From assembly GCA_023433855.1 (NCBI GenBank), contig JAEYTV010000037.1:1-6549 (forward strand): 6,549 nucleotides of DNA. The letters run 5' to 3'. This DNA is from Pseudomonadota bacterium (GTDB lineage: Bacteria; Pseudomonadota; Alphaproteobacteria; Rhizobiales; Rhizobiaceae). A model generated the notes under the pieces. The model saw nothing but the letters and a program-made list of their open reading frames with translations, did no database searches and was not told where the DNA came from. Below are positions 1-5,574 of this stretch, piece by piece (position 1 is the stretch's first letter; the number at the start of each line of letters is the position of its first letter). Both the position numbers and the translations under genes were made by a program.

Positions 1-108
1 AATTTTTCACTGCGCCACCAGTCTAGGATGTCCTGGAACCACGACCGCCTGAACGCGATCGGCGCCGATGAGACGCGCTCGACGAAAAAAGCGCTGAATG
101 AACCGGTA
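1..108. other. unassigned flank downstream of the AraC-type regulator
   Basis: This stretch follows the stop codon of the minus-strand regulator and runs to the window edge. One plus-strand frame is open from position 1 into the regulator's antisense sequence, but it has no recognisable domain. I see no RNA gene, insertion-sequence end or convincing terminator. A run of six A (85-90), read as T on the minus strand, has no GC-rich stem next to it. It could hold the end of a neighbouring gene outside the window. Confidence 0.3.
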
Positions 109-1272
109 TCAAAGCTGGCTCAGGGTCTGCAGCAGGCTTTCGAACGTAACCGGCGCACTATTGCCTGCTGCCCCGCCAGGACGAACGTCGGCTCCAGATG
201 AGTGCTTACGAATACTGCTTGGACTATGTCCGAATTGCTGTGTGAAGGCGCGACTGAAATTTGCGGCTGAATCGTAGCCGGTCGCAATACTCACTTCGGC
301 AATCGTTCGCCGATCGGAAGGATCTGCCAACATCGCATGAGCAGCGGAAAGGCGTTGCTGTCGAATGTACTTGGCAACGCCGCCTACGGCTTCAAAAAGT
401 TCATACAGCCGGGTTCTCGATATGGCCAGTTCCCGGCTGAGAGCATCCGGTGTCAAATCCGATGAGGTGAGGTTTTTGCGAATGAACCGCCGTGCCTTCG
501 TCATCAGCCCAATTTGTGAGATCTGCTCGCTGCCGCCATCACGATCCACAAAGGGTGTAGCGGTATCGAACACCATTTCCCGCAGGCGGTCCCTGACACT
601 CGGCAGGTCGTCCTGCGCAAGTCGGGCAAGATTGGCCTCCAAACCCGTCAGATGATCAAACAGCAACTTTACTCTGCGGCCGCCTAAAACGGCATTGTTG
701 CTTGCTGGCGGCAGGCCGCCGCGGTTGGAAAACTGATCGTCCGGAATGATCAAGGAGATCGATTCCGTTGCCAGTGCCCGCCCGTTGAACGGTTGGCCAA
801 GCGAGCGAATCTCCATCATGCCCGGCTCGTTTTGCGCGACCCGACCGTCAGTCCCGGTCCAAGTGCGGCCAGCCCGGAGAAACGTGATCAGCCAATGGTC
901 AACAGGGCTGAAGCGCACCATGTCCGGCGAACGTTCATAGCTGAATGCCGGAACAGTCTGTTGCAGGAACAACATTCCGCCCAGGTCCCAAACGGCTTGC
1001 CGAACGACGAACCCATCATCGGGATCGACATTGTCCGGCAAACGCGCATCCACCAGCGCGGAAATGTGCTCCTGCCACAAAGGAAACTGCCGGTGAGGTG
1101 GAAGGCTCGCCGTCTCAAAATACAACGGCGCCAAGGAAGCAGTATATCCCTCATCTCCACCAAGCGGCGCCTGAGGCACACGTGGCCAGCGTCTACGTTC
1201 GACAAATGCCGGCGCCGATTTGGGGGCATTGTCTTCATCGGGCATGATTGCAGTCCAAGTCATATCCTGCAC
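109..1272 (-). CDS. cuxR: AraC-family activator with N-terminal PilZ-like RxxxR motif (CuxR-like c-di-GMP-responsive regulator)
   Basis: A predicted cytoplasmic transcription activator of 387 residues. Residues 256-357 form the AraC-type DNA-binding domain: a first helix-turn-helix around 274-292 (LTPDALSRELAISRTRLYEL) and a second around 323-345 with the family signature TGYDSAANFSRAFTQQFG and the following HSP. Residues about 45-240 look like an AraC_binding_2-type beta-barrel sensor. Before it, residues 25-33 read ERRRWPRVP, which closely resembles the start of PilZ domains; R27 and R31 form the RxxxR pair that contacts c-di-GMP in that fold. In S. meliloti, CuxR is an AraC-like protein that binds c-di-GMP in a PilZ-like way and activates the divergent uxs1-uxe-apsS operon. 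The divergent neighbours here are the same types, so orthology is a strong inference. The start is uncertain: GTG at 1272 has AGGA nine bases upstream, while ATG at 1263 (residue 4) has its AGGA too close. About 30 residues follow the DNA-binding domain. Confidence 0.85.
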   Translation of the reverse strand: MQDMTWTAIMPDEDNAPKSAPAFVERRRWPRVPQAPLGGDEGYTASLAPLYFETASLPPHRQFPLWQEHISALVDARLPDNVDPDDGFVVRQAVWDLGGMLFLQQTVPAFSYERSPDMVRFSPVDHWLITFLRAGRTWTGTDGRVAQNEPGMMEIRSLGQPFNGRALATESISLIIPDDQFSNRGGLPPASNNAVLGGRRVKLLFDHLTGLEANLARLAQDDLPSVRDRLREMVFDTATPFVDRDGGSEQISQIGLMTKARRFIRKNLTSSDLTPDALSRELAISRTRLYELFEAVGGVAKYIRQQRLSAAHAMLADPSDRRTIAEVSIATGYDSAANFSRAFTQQFGHSPSSIRKHSSGADVRPGGAAGNSAPVTFESLLQTLSQL

Positions 1273-1389
1273 GCGGCCGCATCCTGCCCTGGGACGGCTG
1301 CGTCGATTTTTTCAGTTATCTGCCCGCTTGTTGATTCTTATAGAACGTGATGTGGGCACACGCCAGACAGGGAACCTGACCCCGATATT

Positions 1390-1410
1390 GCGGCAGTATA
1401 TCGCTGCCGC
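1390..1410. repeat. perfect 7-bp inverted repeat (GCGGCAG / CTGCCGC), possible operator
   Basis: GCGGCAG (1390-1396) and CTGCCGC (1404-1410) are exact reverse complements around a 7-base AT-rich centre. A second dyad, GATAT (1384-1388) with ATATC (1398-1402), overlaps it. No T-run follows on either strand, so a terminator is unlikely. It lies between divergent promoters, about 120 bp from the regulator start and 310 bp from the uxs start, so it could bind a regulator. That role is inferred from position only. Confidence 0.4.
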
Positions 1411-1571
1411 GCACACGGCCGGATGCTGCGTTTGCAGGGCTTCGCGCCGGCGGCCGTTCGGTTAGTCCAAGCACTGCGGCTCAGCAAAGCGGCCGGCCCC
1501 ATCAACGAACACTGGCGATCCATTCCATAGGCGAGGGATGCCACCTCTGCAAAATGGACGCTTTGATAAGC

Positions 1572-1587
1572 ATCCGGATTCCCGGAT
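1572..1587. repeat. paired CCGGAT direct repeat, 8-bp spacing
   Basis: CCGGAT occurs at 1574-1579 and 1582-1587, and the first copy lies inside the palindrome ATCCGGAT (1572-1579). Further copies are at 1419-1424 and 1646-1651 in the same gap. Repeated hexamers upstream of an activator-controlled operon are candidate protein-binding sites. I do not know the consensus of the CuxR operator, so no binding protein is assigned. Confidence 0.35.
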
Positions 1588-1648
1588 ATCGCCCCACGGA
1601 GGCTCGGGCTGCTAATCAGACTTCACCTAGGCCATATCAATAAGACCG

Positions 1649-1665
1649 GATCGTTTTGATCGTTT
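1649..1665. repeat. tandem GATCGTTT repeat upstream of uxs
   Basis: GATCGTTT is present at 1649-1656 and 1658-1665, a 9-base period, and a CCGGAT copy (1646-1651) overlaps its left edge. The pair ends 55 bases before the uxs start codon. AraC-family proteins usually bind direct repeats just upstream of or overlapping the -35 region, so this is a plausible activator site, but only by position and form. Confidence 0.35.
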
Positions 1666-1720
1666 ATCCAGGTCCTTGATCTGTCTTGGCTCAGTCTGGC
1701 AGCATCGATACGGGGCGGCA

Positions 1721-2734
1721 ATGAGTATTGTTTTCAATTCCACGACCTTTCGCTCTATTCCTACTTCGAAGCGCACCGTTCTTGTGGCCGGTGGCGCTGG
1801 ATTCCTTGGATCACATCTTTGCGAACGCCTTCTGAAAGAGGGAAAATCGGTCATTTGCGTTGACAATTTTTCCACGGGTCGAATGGAGAACTTACGTCAT
1901 CTCCTGAACTTCGATGCGTTCAGCTTTGTACGCCACGATATCGTGGAGCCGCTCGATCTGCCGGTTGACGAAATCTACAACCTCGCCTGCCCGGCCTCAC
2001 CCGTTCATTATCAGGCTGACCCGATCCACACGATGAAAACCAGCGTGATCGGATCGCTCAATCTCCTGGAACTGGCTGCCCGCCATCAGGCGCGGATTTT
2101 TCAGGCTTCCACCTCGGAGGTCTATGGCGACCCGCATGTGCATCCGCAGCCGGAAGGCTATTGGGGCAACGTCAATTCCTTCGGTCCGCGCTCCTGCTAC
2201 GACGAAGGCAAGCGCGCAGCCGAAACCCTTTTCCATGACTTCCACAAGCAACATGGCCTCGACATCCGCATCGTGCGCATCTTCAACACTTATGGTCCGC
2301 GCATGCGTCCGGACGACGGCCGGGTCGTGTCCAATTTCATCGTGCAGGCGCTCAAGGGTGAGGACATCACCATCTACGGTGATGGCTCCCAGACCCGCTC
2401 CTTCTGCTATGTGGATGACCTGATCGAGGGCTTCCACCGGTTGATGTACAACCAGCAGGCCACTCACGCCCCGGTCAACATCGGCAATCCTGGCGAGTTC
2501 ACGATCCGCGAACTGGCCGAGCAGATCGTCGCAATGACGGGCACGCGGTCGAAGATCGTTTATCATCCGCTACCGATCGACGATCCGCGCCAGCGCCGGC
2601 CCGACATCACGGTGGCCAAGCGAGAGCTTGGATGGGAGCCGACCGTCGCACTGGCAGACGGCTTGAAGTCGACGATCGCCTATTTCGAACGCCAACTGTC
2701 CAAGCCCTCCGCGAAGCTCGTGGAGGCCGCTTGA
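1721..2734 (+). CDS. uxs1: UDP-glucuronate decarboxylase (UDP-xylose synthase)
   Basis: A 337-residue extended short-chain dehydrogenase/reductase that converts UDP-glucuronate to UDP-xylose with bound NAD+, in the cytoplasm. The NAD-binding glycine motif GGAGFLG is at residues 24-30. The active site shows TSE (131-133, in STSEVYGD) and YxxxK (Y160, K164, in SCYDEGK). The glutamate of TSE and the arginine in [10 protein letters not shown] (R226) are typical of decarboxylating members such as UXS and the ArnA decarboxylase domain, and separate this protein from simple epimerases. Length is normal for a bacterial UXS without membrane anchor. ATG 1721 was chosen; an in-frame TTG at 1676 would add 15 residues not typical of the family. 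The ribosome-binding site is weak (GGGG at 1712-1715). The first 50 codons are clearly more AT-rich than the rest. The gene opens the operon, its stop overlaps the next start by one base, and its product feeds that enzyme. Confidence 0.92.
   Translation: MSIVFNSTTFRSIPTSKRTVLVAGGAGFLGSHLCERLLKEGKSVICVDNFSTGRMENLRHLLNFDAFSFVRHDIVEPLDLPVDEIYNLACPASPVHYQADPIHTMKTSVIGSLNLLELAARHQARIFQASTSEVYGDPHVHPQPEGYWGNVNSFGPRSCYDEGKRAAETLFHDFHKQHGLDIRIVRIFNTYGPRMRPDDGRVVSNFIVQALKGEDITIYGDGSQTRSFCYVDDLIEGFHRLMYNQQATHAPVNIGNPGEFTIRELAEQIVAMTGTRSKIVYHPLPIDDPRQRRPDITVAKRELGWEPTVALADGLKSTIAYFERQLSKPSAKLVEAA
2722..2726 (+). promoter_or_regulatory. strong ribosome-binding site fixing the epimerase start
   Basis: GGAGG lies inside the last uxs codons, seven bases before ATG 2734, and decides the start of the epimerase gene over upstream in-frame alternatives. 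With the TGATG overlap it supports translational coupling. Confidence 0.75.
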
Positions 2735-3720
2735 TGTCGGCGAGCAAGGTGCTTGTGGTCGGCGGCGCCGGTTTCATCGGCAGCCACACAGCCAAGCTTC
2801 TGTCGAGGCAGGGCTATGCGCCCGTGGTCTACGACAATCTCTCGACCGGGCATCGTTCGGCCGTGCGCTGGGGAGCCTTCGTCGAAGGCGACATTCTCGA
2901 CACGTCGCGGTTGGTCGCGACCATCGAGGAACACAGGCCAGTCGCGATGATCCACTTCGCTGCCTCGGCCTATGTAGGCGAGTCCGTCGAAGACCCTGCC
3001 AAATATTACCGCAACAATGTTGGCGGGACGCAATCCCTGCTGGAAGCCTGTCGCCAGACGGGCGCGCGCAACGTCATCTTCTCGTCCAGTTGCGCGACCT
3101 ATGGCATTCCAGGTCGCCTGCCGATTGCTGAAGGCGAAGCCCAGCACCCCATCAATCCATACGGACGCACCAAGCTGATCGCGGAGCAGATGCTTGCCGA
3201 CTATTCGGCCGCTTATGATCTGCGTTACGTGGCGTTGCGCTATTTCAATGCGTGCGGTGCGGATCTCGATGGAGAACTCGACGAGTCCCACGATCCCGAA
3301 ACGCATCTCATTCCGCGCGCCATGATGGCGGCTGCGGGCACCATCGACTTTCTGGAAGTCTATGGTGACGATTATGAGACGCCGGACGGCACCTGCATCC
3401 GCGATTTCATCCATGTCGCCGACCTGGCCCGCGCCCACGTGCTGGCGGTCGAACACCTGGTCAATGGCGGGGCGAGCCTGGCTGTCAATCTCGGCACCGG
3501 GCGCGGCACGTCCATCAAGGAAATCCTCGACGCGATCGGTCGGCTGACCGGCCGCAATGTGCCGGTCGAGATGCGTACACGCCGCGCAGGCGACCCGCCG
3601 GCTCTCTATGCGGACCCGTCCTTTGCCGCTGAAAAGCTCGGCTTCCGGGCCGTCTATTCCGATCTGGAGACGATCATCCGCTCTGCCGCTCCCTCCTTCG
3701 GCCTGGAACTACGGGGATGA
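2734..3720 (+). CDS. uxe: GalE-type UDP-sugar 4-epimerase, probable UDP-xylose/UDP-arabinose 4-epimerase
   Basis: A 328-residue cytoplasmic SDR epimerase. It has the NAD motif GGAGFIG (10-16), the DNLSTGH segment (34-40) typical of GalE, the serine/threonine cluster SSSCATYG (117-124), and catalytic YxxxK (Y143, K147, in NPYGRTK). RYFNACGAD (169-177) and CIRDFIHVADLA (221-232) are also GalE-family signatures. Coupling to UDP-xylose synthase argues that its main job is inverting C4 of UDP-xylose to give UDP-arabinose. The S. meliloti counterpart, Uxe, does this and also interconverts UDP-glucose and UDP-galactose, so dual activity is likely here. Near the end, DPPALYAD (287-294) aligns with the E. 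coli GalE segment containing Tyr299; that position is Leu291 here. The start is set by GGAGG and the TGATG overlap; the stop shares four bases with the next gene (ATGA). An ordinary GalE role cannot be excluded from sequence alone. Confidence 0.88.
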   Translation: MSASKVLVVGGAGFIGSHTAKLLSRQGYAPVVYDNLSTGHRSAVRWGAFVEGDILDTSRLVATIEEHRPVAMIHFAASAYVGESVEDPAKYYRNNVGGTQSLLEACRQTGARNVIFSSSCATYGIPGRLPIAEGEAQHPINPYGRTKLIAEQMLADYSAAYDLRYVALRYFNACGADLDGELDESHDPETHLIPRAMMAAAGTIDFLEVYGDDYETPDGTCIRDFIHVADLARAHVLAVEHLVNGGASLAVNLGTGRGTSIKEILDAIGRLTGRNVPVEMRTRRAGDPPALYADPSFAAEKLGFRAVYSDLETIIRSAAPSFGLELRG

Positions 3721-5558
3721 GAACGCCCCGCGTCGCCATGTCCGTCGGAAGGGATGAGCCTTTGATGGTCCCGATATTCACGGGCCGCAAGCGCGTCGAA
3801 TATATTATCGGCGTGGCGCTCTGGGCGATGGCCCTGGTCTATTTCTGGCAGTGGTGGCTGATCGATGCCAACCATACTCACCTGGCCGGCTCGATCCTGG
3901 TCAGCGCGCTTCTGGCGTGGATAACCATTCTTCCCGTCTACTTCATTTCGATCTTCTTCAATGCACGGCGGCCGGCCGGTCCGTTGCGCCTTCCGGCCGG
4001 CAGCCGGGTCGCCATGGTCGTGACGAAGGCTCCGTCGGAACCGTTCGATGTGGTGGCCGAAACCCTGCTCGCGATGCTGGCGCAGAATGTGCCGCATGAC
4101 ACCTGGCTTGCCGATGAGGATCCGTCGCCTGAAACGCTTGCATGGTGCCGCGACCACGGCGTTTTCGTCTCGACGCGCAAGGGTCGTGCCGATTACCATC
4201 GTCAATCCTGGCCGCGCCGTACGCGGTGCAAGGAAGGCAACCTCGCCTTCTTCTACGATCACTACGGCTACGAGCGCTATGATTTCGTGTCGCAACTCGA
4301 TGCGGACCACGTGCCGGAGCCTGACTATCTGTTCCAGATGCTGCGCCCGTTCGCCGATCCGGCCGTCGGCTATGTCTCCGCGCCCAGCATTTGCGACCGC
4401 AACGCCCATGAAAGCTGGTCCGCACGCGGACGCCTCTATGTCGAAGCCAGCATGCACGGTTCGCTGCAGGCCGGCTACAACGGCGGCTTCGCGACGGTCT
4501 GCATCGGATCGCACTATGCCGTCCGTACGGCGGCATTGAAGGAAATCGGCGGGCTTGGGCCGGAACTCGCCGAGGATCATTCAACGACGCTTTTCATGAA
4601 CGCGCACGGCTGGCGCGGAGCTCATGCGCTGGACGCCATCGCCCATGGCGACGGTCCGCGGACTTTCGCGGACCTCGTCACGCAAGAGTTTCAGTGGTCG
4701 CGCAGCCTGGTGATGATCCTTCTCCAGTATACACCGAAGCTCATAGGACACTTGCCGCTGCGCCTGAAATTCCAGTTCCTGTTTTCGCAGTTCTGGTATC
4801 CGCTTTACGCGTTCTTCCTGGCGATGATGTTCCTGCTGCCGGTGATCATCCTGGCTTATGGGGACAACTTTGTCAGCGTAACCTATCCGGAATTCCTGCT
4901 TCACTTCATGCCGCAGTCGCTGATGATCCTGATCATGGCGTTCTGGTGGCGGTCGAGCGGCACCTTCCGGCCTGTCGACGGCAAGATCCTGAGTTGGGAA
5001 GCGATGCTTTTCCTGCTGGCTCGCTGGCCCTGGGTGCTGGCCGGAACCTTTGCCGCATTCCGCGACTGGACGACCGGAACTTTCGTCGACTTCCGCGTCA
5101 CGCCCAAAGGCTCCTCCGATGTCGATGCGCTGCCGTTGCGTGTGCTGGCGCCGTACATAGCGGTGGTTCTGATATCGATTATTCCGGTCCTGCTTGTGCA
5201 GGATGCCTACCAGACCCGCGGGTTCTACGTCTTCGCCATCATCAACGCGTGCTTCTATATCCTGCTGATTTTCATGATCGTGCTGCAGCACGCACGCGAA
5301 AATACGGTCCGCTACCGTACGCGGTTCTATCAGCCGGCACTTGCGGCCAGCCTGCTTGCCCTCGTGGTGCTGCCAGGTCTCGCTACCGCCGAACGGGGCC
5401 GCGACGGCATCGAGGCGCTCGCTTGGGGGACTCGTAGCTTCACGCTTTTCGACGATCGTTTCTCGGTGGCCGGCGCAGGCGTCGGCGGCCGCGATACTCA
5501 CAAGACCGTCTTCAATCCGCGCTGGCGCGAAAACGCCGCCGGCGATTCAAATCAGTAA
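3717..5558 (+). CDS. apsS: membrane family-2 glycosyltransferase, cellulose-synthase-like polysaccharide synthase (ApsS-like)
   Basis: A predicted 613-residue inner-membrane synthase that would polymerise a sugar from a UDP donor and pass the chain through the membrane. Two hydrophobic segments (about 29-49 and 55-81) precede a cytoplasmic GT-A domain (about 95-340). That domain has an acidic loop ADED (132-135), KEGN (172-175, like KAGN of cellulose synthases), the metal-binding DAD (195-197), ED (286-287, probable catalytic base) and QEFQW (323-327), the QxxRW position with Gln replacing Arg. About six further hydrophobic segments follow (359-381, 393-411, 429-448, 476-494, 502-523, 541-557), some possibly interfacial helices. 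FRVTPK (459-464) matches the FxVTxK gating loop of bacterial cellulose synthase. No PilZ domain is present; the C-terminus is a soluble tail of about 55 residues. Gene position suggests UDP-arabinose as donor, as for S. meliloti ApsS, but donor choice cannot be read from the sequence. ATG 3717 overlaps the epimerase stop; ATG 3765 (597 residues) has a better-placed GGAAGGG. Confidence 0.87.
   Translation: MRTPRVAMSVGRDEPLMVPIFTGRKRVEYIIGVALWAMALVYFWQWWLIDANHTHLAGSILVSALLAWITILPVYFISIFFNARRPAGPLRLPAGSRVAMVVTKAPSEPFDVVAETLLAMLAQNVPHDTWLADEDPSPETLAWCRDHGVFVSTRKGRADYHRQSWPRRTRCKEGNLAFFYDHYGYERYDFVSQLDADHVPEPDYLFQMLRPFADPAVGYVSAPSICDRNAHESWSARGRLYVEASMHGSLQAGYNGGFATVCIGSHYAVRTAALKEIGGLGPELAEDHSTTLFMNAHGWRGAHALDAIAHGDGPRTFADLVTQEFQWSRSLVMILLQYTPKLIGHLPLRLKFQFLFSQFWYPLYAFFLAMMFLLPVIILAYGDNFVSVTYPEFLLHFMPQSLMILIMAFWWRSSGTFRPVDGKILSWEAMLFLLARWPWVLAGTFAAFRDWTTGTFVDFRVTPKGSSDVDALPLRVLAPYIAVVLISIIPVLLVQDAYQTRGFYVFAIINACFYILLIFMIVLQHARENTVRYRTRFYQPALAASLLALVVLPGLATAERGRDGIEALAWGTRSFTLFDDRFSVAGAGVGGRDTHKTVFNPRWRENAAGDSNQ
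3747..3753 (+). promoter_or_regulatory. candidate ribosome-binding site supporting an alternative synthase start at 3765
   Basis: GGAAGGG stands 11 bases before the in-frame ATG at 3765. The ATGA-overlap start at 3717 has only GGGG directly abutting it. The shorter form would lose 16 residues ahead of the first membrane segment and no motif, so both starts are compatible with a working protein. Confidence 0.4.
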
Positions 5559-5559
5559 T

Positions 5560-5563
5560 AGGA
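5560..5563 (+). promoter_or_regulatory. ribosome-binding site of ugd
   Basis: AGGA lies in the 16-base gap after the synthase stop codon, 11 bases before ATG 5575. It supports this start, from which the dinucleotide-binding motif begins after the usual six residues. Confidence 0.55.
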
Positions 5564-5574
5564 CAGAAGTTCAC

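Larger units (their letters stand above)
1273..1720. promoter_or_regulatory. divergent intergenic regulatory region between the regulator and the polysaccharide operon
   Basis: About 450 bp without a credible gene; the short open frames here are antisense or out-of-frame and show no domain. It must hold the promoters of both the regulator (leftward) and the operon (rightward), and by analogy with S. meliloti the regulator's operator upstream of uxs1. Visible structure includes a 7-bp perfect inverted repeat (1390-1410), four CCGGAT copies (1419, 1574, 1582, 1646) and a tandem GATCGTTT pair (1649-1665). A possible leftward -10 box (CTATAA on the minus strand, 1343-1338) has only a poor -35 partner. 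I find no convincing sigma-70 promoter for the operon, which would suit an activator-dependent gene. No riboswitch fold was recognised. Confidence 0.6.

Noticed and set aside
81..100. T-run on the minus strand after the regulator gene as a rho-independent terminator
   Set aside because: No stable GC stem directly precedes the T-run in the reading direction.
793..1350. Plus-strand open frame of 185 codons over the regulator
   Set aside because: It is antisense to the AraC-type gene, which has its sensor and DNA-binding motifs on the minus strand; this frame has no recognisable domain.
1338..1544. Small minus-strand open frame in the intergenic gap
   Set aside because: No recognisable domain and no persuasive start signal; treated as non-coding regulatory DNA.
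1676..1720. Upstream TTG start for the UDP-xylose synthase
   Set aside because: It adds 15 residues unlike the family and lies in probable promoter or leader sequence; ATG 1721 is more plausible.
1273..1720. c-di-GMP riboswitch in the leader of the operon
   Set aside because: I could not recognise a conserved riboswitch core; c-di-GMP sensing is better explained by the regulator protein.
3654..4580. Long minus-strand open frame (308 codons) opposite the epimerase end and synthase start
   Set aside because: It is antisense to two well-supported genes, rich in Arg/His/Asp low-complexity stretches typical of reverse-strand frames in GC-rich DNA, and shows no domain.
4581..5501. Long minus-strand open frame (306 codons) opposite the synthase
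   Set aside because: It mirrors the synthase codons; the opposite strand encodes clear catalytic motifs and membrane segments.
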